64,000 nt of DNA from Apoda limacodes (lineage: Eukaryota > Arthropoda > Insecta > Lepidoptera > Limacodidae). The position numbers and the translations under genes are program-made. Under the pieces are notes generated by a model that saw only the letters and a program-made list of their open reading frames with translations, had not been told where the DNA came from and did no database searches. The DNA is taken from the NCBI GenBank assembly GCA_946406115.1, contig OX291561.1, forward strand, positions 1,046,273 through 1,110,272. Reading direction: 5' to 3'. Below, piece after piece: positions 44,101 through 53,189 of this stretch (its first letter is position 1; each line of letters begins with the position of its first letter).

Positions 44101-44699
44101 GGTCAGGGAATTTTGAAGAAATGGTCAGGAAAAAGTAAGGGATTTTTTTTTGGGAATAAGAGTGGACACCCTGATAAAACTAAACTAAATCTTCGTTGAT
44201 AAACAGGAAAAATGTTATGAGTAAATTAAAATATAAAGTAAGTAGGCGTTAAGTATATAAGTTATGACACCAAAAATATTTTATTACTACACCTACCTTA
44301 ACCCATCTACCTTTGTACCATCGTTAACCTGTGTTAAATTTGGCCTCTTGAGGCTTGATATATATGGATTAGAGGTATTTATTTATTGTAGGTATTTTAG
44401 TAATATTTTTTAACTAATAGATATTCATTGTAGTTATTGTATGCATTATTTGTAATCCAAATTCGTTTGCGTCAAATCTTTAGCAAAAATTATGTTAAAA
44501 GAATAAGTACTGTTAAAATGAGCATGCTGCATGACAGACCGTGTAGTGTATGTGTGTGCGTGTTGTTGCAGCGAAGACACCGGCTCAGGCGGCGGCGGTC
44601 GCGGGGGGGAGCGGCGGAGCAGGCGGGGGAGGGGGAGGGGCGGTGAGCGACGCGGACGCAGAGCTGCAGGCGCGACTCGACAACCTGCGTCGGGAGTAG
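31998..44699 (+). CDS. CHMP2A: CHMP2A / Vps2, ESCRT-III subunit (whole gene, five coding exons)
   Basis: Exons 31998-32165, 32746-32958, 36792-36889, 40284-40381 and 44572-44699 join in phase to 705 bases, 234 residues plus stop; human CHMP2A is 222. The product begins MEWLFGHRMTPDEMLRKNQR and ends DADAELQARLDNLRRE, the MIT-interacting motif bound by VPS4. A basic helical core (residues 1-127) is followed by an acidic linker (EEMMNDSIDEAMEGDDDEEE) and then helix 5 (VVSQILDELGLQMNDQLSGL). It polymerises with other ESCRT-III subunits on the cytosolic face of membranes for multivesicular-body budding, abscission and repair. The slightly longer length comes from an Ala/Gly-rich insert in the last exon. 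Introns are swollen by transposons. Confidence 0.97.
32166..32745 (-). mobile_element. Intron 1 with an RTE-like 3' fragment (about 32270-32690)
   Basis: In the intron, the reverse strand reads LEWTKNITKWKPRIGKINVV and then TGEKWIDTWMETKNKWKEEG, matching the C-terminal 'W.d.i...g..W...a.dr..Wr..g' pattern of RTE-type proteins. It ends at YVRKK near 32283. The rest is AT-rich intron. Confidence 0.5.
32746..32958 (+). CDS. CHMP2A: CHMP2A exon 2
   Basis: Encodes residues 57-127, DAVKIMAKDLVRTRRYVRKF... to ...MPQIQKILQ, helix 2 to the helix 3 region of the ESCRT-III core. Acceptor TTTCAG, donor CAG|GTAACA, phase 0. Unlike the surrounding DNA it is GC-rich. Confidence 0.97.
32961..33065. repeat. 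CA/CACG/CACT microsatellite
   Basis: (CA)n, then (CACG)n, then (CACT/CA)n directly after the exon 2 donor; the repeat starts about three bases into the intron. The reverse-strand frames here are low-complexity artefacts. Confidence 0.95.
33205..33460 (+). repeat. Interspersed lepidopteran-type repeat
   Basis: 'cctgatccgtccagtggtta', 'gattgagtaataaacataca' and 'acaatattagtag' are the recurring 3'-end words of a repeat common in moth and butterfly genomes. The left part ('taattcggtaatcggcg') resembles 45140-45175. Confidence 0.5.
33461..34459. other. Intron 2 of CHMP2A, nothing coding
   Basis: AT-rich. Remnants of another common repeat at 34060-34160 ('ttcatgcttctagacccag', 'gttgaccgatcagtcagtca'); no ORF or exon. 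Confidence 0.4.
34460..34740 (+). repeat. Interspersed repeat ('GGGTTCCGTACCC' family)
   Basis: 'gggttccgtacccagaggtt', 'ccctattattaagtcaacg' and a (CTGT)n run. It matches 45770-46200 and the reverse strand of 17590-17890. Confidence 0.65.
34764..34990 (+). repeat. Repeat containing a 5S-rRNA-like segment
   Basis: Bounded by 'aaaaccggccaagtgtgag' and 'ctccggccggtttttt'. The middle (about 34866-34926) reads 'agttaagcaacgtcgggctt' then 'gtacttgaatgggtgaccgc', closely matching the internal promoter region of 5S rRNA genes (A box, intermediate element, C box). The 5' part of a 5S gene is not recognisable, so it is a pseudogene or a 5S-derived SINE, not a functional rRNA. Confidence 0.65.
35591..36095. 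repeat. 47-bp minisatellite
   Basis: About ten tandem copies of 'tgtacaatgagtaggacatc' plus 'tggaaaacctacttttcttacactgaa'. The GTACAATGAG word recurs every 46-48 bases from 35631 to 36053. It lies in intron 2 of CHMP2A. Confidence 0.95.
36096..36791. other. Rest of CHMP2A intron 2, no feature
   Basis: AT-rich. The acceptor of exon 3 (TTGTTGCAG) closes it. Confidence 0.4.
36792..36889 (+). CDS. CHMP2A: CHMP2A exon 3
   Basis: Reads EFEKQSEIMDMKEEMMNDSI then DEAMEGDDDEEE, the helix 4 region and the acidic linker of ESCRT-III proteins. The donor is AGAG|GTACCG, two bases carried over. Confidence 0.96.
36890..37774. other. Start of CHMP2A intron 3, no feature
   Basis: The first about 200 bases are GC-rich with short repeated 'accgtcgctaccg'-like words, and frames here look coding only because of that composition. 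The remainder is AT-rich. Confidence 0.4.
37775..38139 (+). mobile_element. Jockey-like family A fragment in CHMP2A intron 3
   Basis: Encodes the end of the family A protein (TATFYHRT...LEPKWSRTVRFQRNFL, then LGLWIELPAKVF) and ends with the family 3' end 'ccttagtggtat' and a poly-A run at about 38125-38139. Same strand as the host gene; severely 5'-truncated. Confidence 0.88.
38300..39860 (+). pseudogene. Jockey-type endonuclease/RT remnant
   Basis: A broken + strand element. SHKPDVFLIQETFLKP and VILAGDLNCKHRRWNSS are EEP-endonuclease blocks ('dv..iQEt', 'GDlN..h..W.s'), followed by RSNPDVLDIAL and LNLDHRPVLLRL (the catalytic D.H site). Farther on, VTVHEVKQVIKDLRPRKA is the start of an RT domain. 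Stops and frame shifts throughout; no YADD region follows, so the RT is truncated. It differs from family A. Confidence 0.8.
39861..40283. other. End of CHMP2A intron 3, no feature
   Basis: Nothing coding recognised. The exon 4 acceptor (TTGGCGCAG) ends it. Confidence 0.4.
40284..40381 (+). CDS. CHMP2A: CHMP2A exon 4
   Basis: With two bases from exon 3 it reads SDAVVSQILDELGLQMNDQL then SGLPQATNSLSIS, helix 5 of the ESCRT-III fold. The donor is CCG|GTGAGT with one base carried over. Confidence 0.96.
40413..40482 (+). pseudogene. Partial tandem duplicate of CHMP2A exon 4
   Basis: About 101 bases after the matching part of exon 4, its 3' half is repeated: it reads LQMNDQLSGLPQATN followed by a TAG where the exon has TCG, and its copied donor has changed from CCGGTGAGT to CCAGTGAGA. 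It therefore cannot serve as an in-frame exon. Confidence 0.9.
40969..42960 (+). pseudogene. Transposase-like gene in pieces, inside the 13-bp-TIR transposon
   Basis: Four collinear pieces. 40969-41116 (MSSKKCHFNKVWLDPKV...) looks like the start of a BED-like finger ('KC.FN..Wl') and stops. 41240-41920 reads TSAEIIWALEVIFDKMSLNS, VVAFDGSLNKVSQ, VSMDGPYVNHSFLK and DIGVCGLHTVSGAVKTGHNK, the conserved 'F(D/G).SLN', 'MDGPnVN..f' and 'GsCGLH.vhgA.k.g' blocks of a protein family widespread in animals. 41970-42110 has FTSIRWLENGPCLDRAL. 42560-42960 has FPFLRGLSCFDPNIL. About 430 bases of unrelated DNA separate the last two. The blocks suggest an RNase-H-like transposase of the hAT type or a relative; I cannot place it more exactly. 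Confidence 0.7.
43010..43370. repeat. Dimeric satellite of alternating AGTAGTTGATTT units
   Basis: Two related units alternate: A, 'aaaagtagttgatttttact' followed by 'tacattgatctctat', and B, 'aaataagtagttgatttctg' followed by 'ctcaaattgatctcgatatc'. The pair spans about 110 bases and about three and a half pairs are present. Confidence 0.85.
43793..43888. mobile_element. Small MITE with GGCTGGG..TTGCA termini
   Basis: Left 'aggctggggcctgggttgca' and right 'tgcaacccagcctt' are inverted copies, with a short internal duplication in the left arm. Total about 96 bp, lying inside the larger transposon, so it inserted later. Confidence 0.6.
44572..44699 (+). CDS. CHMP2A: CHMP2A exon 5 (C-terminus, MIM motif)
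   Basis: The acceptor is TTGTTGCAG. It reads AKTPAQAAAVAGGSGGAGGG then AVSDADAELQARLDNLRRE*, stop TAG at 44697-44699. The Ala/Gly-rich stretch is very GC-rich and extends the usual linker; the end is the conserved VPS4-binding MIM. Confidence 0.96.
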
Positions 44700-45769
44700 A
44701 ACTAGCGACTCACACACTACAACTCTGTTGGGGCTCTATCCGTCGTCGTCGTCGTGCTGTGTGTGTCTAAAGAAACATTAGTTATGAATCATTTTAAAAG
44801 TGACCGCCCGCGTCGGCCCGAGCGGTAGCGAAGGCGACAGACTCACGATACTCCACAGAAATAACTAGTTCAATGAGAGAGTCCCACACGTTACCCCAAA
44901 ACGGTACTTGACAGATATTTGTCAGTCAATTGATTGTGATACAGGGCCCGAATTATTATTATAATCGTACGAACGGCCTATACTTACATATGTATTTAGT
45001 CAATGACAAAGGTTGACTACCTTTAGAACCATGTCATTTTGCAAGACCGAGACAGCGACGTGACAGTTTTTCACACTATGCTAGCTTAGAGAGCTAGTAA
45101 TATATCACTTATATAATATTACCAGCACTTGGCCGCTACTCCGGCCGCGCTTGATTCGGTTATCGGCGTAGGGTTCCTCCGGCAATTTGTTGAGTTGAGT
45201 TGAGTTAGGAAGTTTGCTAGCAAGATATAGTTCGTCTACGTGAAGTTCAGTCATACGTATCTCTACAGGAAATTTAACGTTTTCCAGGATAAAGGTACCT
45301 TATGTCCTACTCCGTCTCCCCAACTCTCCTTTCGCCTAATTTAAGCTCAATTCAATGCTCCGTTGCGACGCGCGACCTGTAGTAGCTTTTCGCCCGCGGC
45401 TTCGCTCACATAGACTTTAAGATTTTTACATAACAATAAAATTAACCCCTTCTCGGAATAATAATTTCTGAGTAATATGAGCATAAGACAATCAATACTA
45501 AATGTACAACGCTCTTTCACGCTCTTAGAAGTGAATTTTGGAAAATCCCTTCTATATCCATATAAATCACTCTGTATAAAATCTTTCATATCAAGTTTCT
45601 TTTCTGCCAAGTGTGAAACTATTTGCTAAACGTTTTAGCGTCCAGGTATTATTGTTACACATCAACGACCGGCTCACACTCTGAGGGGTTTATAAAATCT
45701 TTAACGAAGTCTACAATATAGCATTTTCAATCTAAAATATTATTTCAGATACAAAATCTCTACCCCTTT

Positions 45770-46205
45770 TTAGGGTTCCGTACCCAAAGGGTAATTAGCG
45801 GAACCCTATTACTAAGACTCCGCTGTCCGTCCGTCCGTCCGTCTGGTACTAGGCTGTATCTCATGAACTGTGATAGTTAGACAGTTGAAATTTTAACAGA
45901 AGATGTATTTCTGTTGCCGCTGTAACAACAAAAACTGAAAAACAGAATAAAATAAATATTAAAGGGGGCTCCCATACAACAAACGTAATTTTTTTTGCTT
46001 GATTTTGCTCGATATTGATAACGGAAATAGGCAGACGCTTAAAATATTCGCAGAATATTTAGATATATAGTCACTTTAAAATAAATAATTAAATTAAAGT
46101 AAAACAAATATTAAAGGGGAGCTTCCATACAAAAAACGTGATTTTTTTGCCGTTTTTGTAGATAATGGTAGGGAACCCTTCGTGCGCGAGTCCGACTCGC
46201 ACTTG
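45770..46205 (+). repeat. Interspersed repeat ('AGGGTTCCGTACCC' family)
   Basis: 'agggttccgtacccaaaggg', 'ccctattactaagactccgc', (GTCC)n, 'ggctgtatctcatgaactg', ending 'gtgcgcgagtccgactcgca', 'cttggcc'. A second copy of its middle lies at 47860-48110. Confidence 0.75.
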
Positions 46206-46619
46206 GCCTATTTTTCAAATTACGGCTTACATTTTTAGAAAACTGAAAACACATAGTTATATAAACCTGACTCAAAATCTATATGCAAATCTTGTAAACG
46301 TAACCTTACTTAACTTAATGCTAATTTTTTCTGGTAATTTAATCATTAATCATGAAAATACTTACATGATTACTTTTATTGTCACATTCTCTAACTAGTT
46401 TTCAAATCACGACACTGATTAAACCTTAAATCTACAAAATTTCAAATTTACGATGAGAAATATTATACACATTTACGTATATGTTGCATATACTAACAAA
46501 GCGAAAGACGCGCGTCAAGGTCATTTTTGTTTACACAAATTGCAAATAGATTCTGAGTCCGGTTTAAGTGTGTTATAAATCATATACTAACGTGATCTTT
46601 CAAGTAAATTGACTACAGA

Positions 46620-47130
46620 AAATTTACTTCCTCACATTACAAATTTTGCCATTCCATTTTTTCAATTTTGTAAGATCGTTTTTACTGAGGATGTTTACGA
46701 AATTTAAACATCAAAAGAATATTTACATTACAAACTTTCCTTCCCCCCTTTTTCCCCAAGGGATTGAATTTGTAGTAAATCTTAAACCAAAGGTTTGTGT
46801 CTATTAAGAAGCATGTAAATATTCCCAGTTTCAAATTTTACTTATAAATATTTTTTCGCATACAAACTTTCTCGCCCTCTTTTTTCCTTTAGGGGTTAAA
46901 TTTAGAAAAACACCGAAATACAAGAATTTCAAGTAAATAAACGTAAAAATATTGTTTCCTGTACAAATTTTTCGACTCTCTTTGTCCCCTCCATTTTTAA
47001 GAACCCTTATATACATGCTTTTTTAATTGTGTTCAAAAGCAGTTGCAAGTGAATGTGACCATAAAATATTATTTCCCGCGTATAAATTTCATCATCCTTT
47101 CTCTTGTTGGGGGGTAATAAGTTTTCTGTA
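46620..47130. repeat. Degenerate repeat with 'aaactttc..ccctttt..ccc..aggg' words
   Basis: Three loosely similar units each contain 'tacaaacttt', a C/T-rich block and 'aggggttaaatt'-like words. Too diverged to define a unit length. Confidence 0.35.
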
Positions 47131-47763
47131 ACCTCAAATCATATCGTTTATCAATTGTGATGTTGATGTTCAAATAATTTTGAAATAAAGTAAACAAGAC
47201 ATTGATTCAAAGTAGTGACGTCACATGATTTGTCTAAACGGTCGCAGCCGGTACGTTCCGTTGCGACCACGCACGTCCACGCAAGTTCACGTCGACCACT
47301 TAGTGCTCCACGGACTAACAAGGGCTCAGCCGAGTACACTTTGCACCAGTACGTTTGTATATATGGGAACGGTTCTACGGACAAACTACACAAAACGCGT
47401 CGATTGGCTGCCTCCTGCGTTACGGTCCGGGGTTCGTGCGCTATATAAATTGTTTGTTTGTGTGTGTGTCACTCTTTTAACTCCATAGGTATGAATGTGT
47501 GTACAACCCGAGTGATTATAATTAAGTTACGGTTATACTTAGACAAGTGCACGAGACACGAGACACGTTACGAATATTAGAAGTTTAGATGTGAGACGTT
47601 ACCGAGAGCTGCGCGCGATTCGACAACTTAACTGGCGTACCTGTAAATATTGTATAAGTATATAACTATATATTAGTATATTGTAATGTAAGAAGCGGGC
47701 CGTCTGCTTGTTTGTTCACAAATGTTGTTAACTTATTAATTTATTAAGTTTATATTACATTTT

Positions 47764-47769
47764 AATAAA
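47764..47769 (+). terminator. Candidate polyadenylation signal AATAAA
   Basis: A canonical hexamer in a T-rich setting after a unique-looking stretch; it may end the CHMP2A transcript. Position alone supports it. Confidence 0.3.
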
Positions 47770-47859
47770 TATTTTTCTAACAATTTTTTATGTCTATGTA
47801 ACTTTTCCCCGCGACTCCTCCCGCGCTCAATACAGTTATCGAAATTTTTTATACCACCT

Positions 47860-48110
47860 ATTACTAAGACTCCGCTGTTCGTCCGTCCGTCCATCCGTCC
47901 GTTTGTCACTAGGCTGTATCTCATGAACTGTAATAGTTAGACAGTTGAAATTTTCACAGATAATGTATTTCTGTTGCCGCTATAACAACAAATACTGTAA
48001 AAACAGAATAAAATAAATATTGAAGGGGGCTCCCATACAACAAACGTGATTTTTTTGCTGGATTTTGCTCGATATTGATAACGGAAACAGGTAGACGTTT
48101 AAAATTTTTA
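47860..48110 (+). repeat. Second copy of the 'GTCCGTCC' interspersed repeat
   Basis: Nearly the same order as 45825-46060: 'ctattactaagactccgct', (GTCC)n, 'ctcatgaactgtaatagtt', 'gggggctcccatacaacaaa', 'tgctcgatattgataacgg'. It lacks the outer ends. Confidence 0.8.
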
Positions 48111-49124
48111 GTTTAATGTCTTGTAATTAAATTTTCATCACACTTACTCGTAAGTAAACAGTGTCATTAAGTGTTTGTGAAGTGGGTGCTAAGAACTTAA
48201 TTACTCCAACGGGCTTTTACTTTGTAAATTTATCTATCCTCAAGACAATGCGGGCGTTAATAAAACCCACGGGCGATATGATTCAATATGTCATTGAACG
48301 CACCGCGCGCGCTCTACTTGTACGATAAAACAGTACGTAGACTTTACGTAGTGTTCTATCTACTGTATCAAGTAGGTATAAAAGTGCTATCTGTAGTTTA
48401 AGATATGAACTACGCACCAAGCGAGCAGTTATAGTGCAACAAATTGTTCTGACCCGGTGGTCAAAAATCATAACTACAGTCGCCATATTAAAATGGTGTG
48501 AACTTATAACGACAATAGCGACTAAAAAGTTTTAACTTTAGCCAAAACTTTAATTTATAAATTCTTTAGATATCGGTAGATGGCTACACTTCTTTTACCA
48601 CCATTTTTATTTTGGTGAGTTTCTTTGTTTACAATTTACAAAGTAAATAAAAAATGTCTTTGTCGTCAGACGAGTTTAATATAAATGCGGCACCGCCAGA
48701 ATATTGTTAATGGGGCTCAAGAAATACATATGAACCTGTTACCACCGAAGTCTAAAGTCCTGTAAGTACTTAACCGCATAAGTTAGTTTTATTACCTAGA
48801 GAAACAAAAACAAAACGAGATCTCTTTCAAAGAATGTCCTATTAACATACTTTGGAAAATTGCGGAAAAATACAAACCGTCTTCCCTATGGACAATTTAC
48901 TCTATGTTGCTCTTTAAGCATTCTCAAGTCTAAAAATTCCTTCAATATTGTATAGTATATAAAATTAACAGCATTTTTGAAAAGGAAGTCATATGGGTAT
49001 GTGACTGCAAAATCGAAGGTACTTACGACGCTCCTAACGATTAAAATTTAGACACTTAGGTAAATTTAAAAACTTTTTTGTGTTTTCAAAAATTGTAAAG
49101 TATTTAAGTATGTACGTTTGTTGA
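48111..49124. other. No gene seen
   Basis: A short frame at 48654 (MSLSSDEFNINAAPPEYC, then stop) has no recognised homology. The remainder is AT-rich. Confidence 0.35.
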
Positions 49125-49640
49125 CCTCGTATATTTATTATGTGTAACACGGACGGTACGGGAATTACAAACTAATATATTTATTATGTGTAACACGGAC
49201 GGTACGGGAATTACAAACTCATATATTTATTATGTGTAACACGGACGGTACGGGAATTACAAACTCATATATTTATTATGTGTAACACGGATGTTACGGG
49301 GAATTACAAACTAATATATTTATTATGTGTAACACGGACGGTACGGGAATTACAAACTCATATATTTATTATGTGTAACACGGACGGTACGGGAATTACA
49401 AACTCATATATTTATTATGTGTAACACGGATGTTACGGGGAATTACAAACTCATATGTTTATTATGTGTAACACGGACGGTACGGGAATTACAAACTCAT
49501 ATATTTATTATGTGTAACACGGATGTTACGGGGAATTACAAACTCATATGTTTATTATGTGTAACACGGATGTTACGGGGAATTACAAACTCATATGTTT
49601 ATTATGTGTAACACGGATGGTACGGGAATTACAAACTCCA
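49125..49640. repeat. 46/47-bp minisatellite, 11 units, two variants
   Basis: Units start at TGTGTAACAC from 49141 to about 49605. Variant A has 'ggacggtacggg' (46 bp) and variant B 'ggatgttacgggg' (47 bp). The order is A A A B A A B A B B and a last A-like unit. The frame at 49417-49611 is only this repeat translated. Confidence 0.95.
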
Positions 49641-49964
49641 GTCATTAAAGCCTTCGGCCTTAGGCATCTAAATAGCCTCTCAATCAAAACAAATTGAATG
49701 AGAATTTAAAAGAAAAACAAAGTACGGATGAATAATATAATTTGGTCCTATAATGTCTTCCCAGTGGCTTAGTTGACACATTTATTACCCACAGTTCTCC
49801 AAGTAATTCGAAAAAAGGTAAACAGAATGGAAAAGCATATGAAGGAAGGAAGTCGTACTTCAAGCTAATCAGCTAAAAGAAAACCTTCAATTATATAGCC
49901 AGGGACTATTCAGCTAAGGCCCGTGAACCACTTGGTGAGTGTTTCACAGGCTTAAACAAATTGT

Positions 49965-50128
49965 TTTTAGGTGGCAAACATCCCTACTGTCCGCCTGATA
50001 GTAAGCGGTCTATAGACGCTTGCAACACTAGGGGTATCACTCACGCGTTGCCGACCATTTAAAAAACTAATAATTTCTTTTTTAAAGAACCCATACTGTA
50101 GTCCTTAGAGAAAACCTTGGCAGGGAGG
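49965..50128 (-). mobile_element. Jockey-like family A 3' fragment
   Basis: 'ggtggcaaacatccctactg', 'agtaagcggt', 'cgcttgcaacactaggggta', 'ccatactgtagtccttagag' match the family A 3' end on the reverse strand. Diverged and truncated. Confidence 0.85.
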
Positions 50129-50324
50129 AGGTTGCAAACTTATTTGCAACTTAAAAATAGATCGTGACGTGTATCGAATTATCATGGTTGAAAAAACTTG
50201 CACTACACAGTCAAGTTTTTCCTACTTGTAAAAAAATGGCCAAAAGTGACGCGACCTGATTACCGTGATGGACGAACTATTTACGTTCTTACGGAACCCT
50301 CGGTGCACAAGTCAAACTCACACT

Positions 50325-50405
50325 CGTTTCAAATCAAATCAAAATCTTTTTATTCAAATGGGTTACTAAGAACACTTTCGAATGGTCAAGTAAATTAACT
50401 ACAAC
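50325..50405 (-). repeat. LINE 3'-tail fragment
   Basis: 'tcaaatcaaatcaaaatctt' followed by 'tattcaaatgggttactaag' is, on the reverse strand, a 3' UTR ending in a (TTTGA)n-type tail; a similar tail occurs at 54405-54560. Confidence 0.6.
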
Positions 50406-50629
50406 TAGCTTTACAAACTAATTACTATACTGTTTTATTGCGTGCGTCCAATAGGTAATCTTTGTAAAATCACAAACGAAACATACAATTATAGTGTATC
50501 AACTAATAAATACATGTTTTGTATTGAAACATTAAATAAATAAGATTTACAATGTAAATAGTTTGATTTTAAAAAAACAATCAATATTTATGTAATATTT
50601 CAATTGCCTATTGTTTTTCAGATTGCATA

Positions 50630-50647
50630 GGGGGGGGGGGGGGGGGG
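50630..50647. repeat. Homopolymer of 18 G
   Basis: An uninterrupted G run in otherwise AT-rich DNA. Confidence 0.95.
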
Positions 50648-50819
50648 ACCATGTGATACGTTAAAAGTTTTCAATTATTCTGTAACAAGTATGACACATG
50701 AATCAGCCATCACTTCGCTCAACCATGTTTTAGAGACACTTTGAGAGAGCATGACACACTCAAGCAACTCCAATAAAACTTCGATTGTACTATATTCATA
50801 TAACATATAATATTACACA

Positions 50820-51010
50820 GCAGACGTACATATACATATATATATATATATATATACACATACATACATATTTACATTTTACAAAAATGCAAATAAATAA
50901 ATAAATAGGTATTCATAACATATTCAGGATAATATAAGATACACATACATTCATATATACACATACAGACAAATATTAATACATATATATAAATATACAA
51001 ATATATATAA
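50820..51010. repeat. TA/CATA microsatellite region
   Basis: (TA)n near 50830-50857, (CATA)n near 50860-50875, (AAAT)n near 50890-50910, then more 'tacata' and 'atatata' runs. Confidence 0.85.
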
Positions 51011-51369
51011 AAGATAGAAAATAAAACTATACGTAAAAGAACTTATAGGTCCTATCTGATTAAATCCTCGTTCGGCCGCCCGATAGCGGCAGGGCTCCGA
51101 ACACGATCGGGTGCTACACACAAACACGCACATATACATAAATGCACACACATATTCAAACAGACGTTGCACACCCGAAAGTGGCCCAGCCCCGACAAAA
51201 CAGCCCGGCAACAAATGCACATCATTTAAACTACCATCACTTCGGAAACTAGCCTAAAGGGAGAAGAAGTGACAAGAAACTCCCGGATGTACACCTGTTA
51301 CCAATCAGTCATGAAGGAACCAAGCCATCAAGTACACAATATCTATCCAAACATGTATATACACACATA

Positions 51370-51630
51370 CACGTAACTACGTACCTACACCACTGCTACG
51401 ACACGTAACTACGTACCTACACCACTGCTACGACACGTAACTACGTACCTACACCACTGCTACGACACGTAACTACGTACCTACACCACTGCTACGACGC
51501 GTAACTACGTACCTACACCACTGCTACGACACGTAACTACGTACCTACACCACTGCTACGACACGTATCTACGTACCTACACCACTGCTACGACACGTAA
51601 CTACGTACCTACATCACTGCTACGTACGAC
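51370..51630. repeat. 32-bp minisatellite, 8 units
   Basis: Eight copies of 'acacgtaactacgtacctac' followed by 'accactgctacg', nearly identical (single changes: acgcgt in unit 5, cgtatc in unit 7, catcac in unit 8). Confidence 0.95.
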
Positions 51631-53189
51631 ACGTGCTTTTATAAACAATTTTATTTGACAGTTTTTTTTATTAAATTTTTACTTATAATATGTAGAAAAT
51701 AACTGATACCATGAGTACCCTATTACATATCGGTTTCGAAATATTTGTGTGATCAACTGTTAAATTTTTGTACCGAGACGAAAATTGTATTTATTTGTAT
51801 GTCTTTAACATACAGGCATATGGCCGACACAATAACAAAAAAAAAATGGCATTCATATAGTTTTAAATAAAAACGAAAACTGTACATCAATGTGATATAT
51901 TTATCAAAACTGTTTGTAGAAGGGTCCGACTTGTCGAACCATTTAGAAATAACTACATAATATATTATTTTAGATAGACATATACTTAATAACTAGTAGG
52001 TACTAAGGTGAAGTGCGCTGCTCGACGACCACGACACAACACTATAGTAGGTACACACGTCGATGAGAAACAGTACCAAAATATACTCTATAGTGATCAG
52101 TCTTACACATTGCGTTCTGACGAAAGCCACAACTACAGTTCTATTAAAGTATCAATTTGTTGAGTAACACAACGCGCGACGCGCGACAAGGGTTCACAGT
52201 GGTTATTAAAAGTAAAATTATGATAATTTTACTTTAGCTTGAGCTTTTGATTTAACTGCAGTTTAGTAGTTATGTTGTAATGTACCTACACAGACAAAAT
52301 AACGGAAAAAAATTAAGTTGATCAAAATTTTGAACTTTACATCGGTATTTCGGGTAACACAATACCTATTAGAAATAAATGAATTAATATGAACTTGCAG
52401 AAGTAGATTTAAAAGTTTCTACTAATGTTAATTTGTCAAGCGATCATGTACATAATATATTTGTCAAGCGACCACGTAGGTAATATATTTGTCAAGCGAC
52501 CACGTACATAAAATGTCCTGCCTAATTATTAATAAACATATAGAATTCATTCGGTAGAGCGCTTTAAATCCACACAAAAAATATCTGTCATTTTGTAAGG
52601 TACGGCCATTCCACTCTATCAAAGGTAATAAAGGTGACAGCTTCTAACACAATAGATGATTTAACATTTGACATTTACTGATCAATCACTGTGAAATTTC
52701 TTAATCATACTCCCAAACCGAATACCTATGTCTGTGGTTTTCCAAAATCTAGTAAAATGTTTTTATTAACTACAAATCTTTTTTAAACAATTTGTATAAA
52801 CAACTATAATCCTGTATAACTTGTGAACTATACAATTAAATAGTAAACTGGCACACTGCAGACTTAGATATTTTCTAGAACATGTCTTCAAAATTTCGTG
52901 GTGTTTTATCAGTTATCATCAAAAATAAGTAAGAAATTCGTTTGTATGAAGTACGCTGCGAGGCACTGCGAATCGTATTCCCTCAATAAAGGCAACCAGT
53001 GACAGTCCCGTACTACCAGACTCTGACACAGTAAATATTCTACATATTGAACACTCTCTCTAGTACATATTGAGTACCTCTCTCTCGTACTCTGCTTTTT
53101 AGTTGCGAGTTGCGACTGTTGTCATTGAATGGTATATTAATTATTTTTTTTCTAAACGTGAAAAAAATCTACTCCGTCCCGTGCTGCTA
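51631..53189. other. No gene seen; short triple repeat at 52435-52512
   Basis: 'tttgtcaagcgaccacgtac' plus 'ataatata' occurs three times at about 31-base spacing (52435-52512), with small changes. Nothing coding. Confidence 0.5.

Larger units (their letters stand above)
40617..44173 (+). mobile_element. DNA transposon with 13-bp perfect TIRs (hAT-like), in CHMP2A intron 4
   Basis: It begins CAGGGTGTCCACT (40617-40629) and ends AGTGGACACCCTG (44161-44173), perfect inverted termini. ATAAA flanks both sides (40612-40616, 44174-44178), a short candidate target duplication. It holds a broken transposase-like reading frame on the + strand, a dimeric satellite and a small MITE. The termini resemble hAT-type ends (CAGGG), but an 8-bp duplication typical of hAT is not clear, so the superfamily is uncertain. 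Confidence 0.8.
44700..47769 (+). other. Probable CHMP2A 3' UTR and/or flank
   Basis: No coding region. If transcribed to the AATAAA at 47764-47769 the 3' UTR would be about 3 kb, with an interspersed repeat inside it (45770-46205). Nearer poly-A signals are possible, so the true end is unknown. Confidence 0.35.

Noticed and set aside
47151..47488. Three overlapping frames on both strands
   Set aside because: No start context, splice sites or recognisable domain; the stretch is simply less AT-rich, so stops are rarer.
49125..49640. Regular repeats resembling a CRISPR array
   Set aside because: The units are contiguous without unique spacers, and the DNA is eukaryotic. The same holds for the arrays at 35591, 51370 and 61393.
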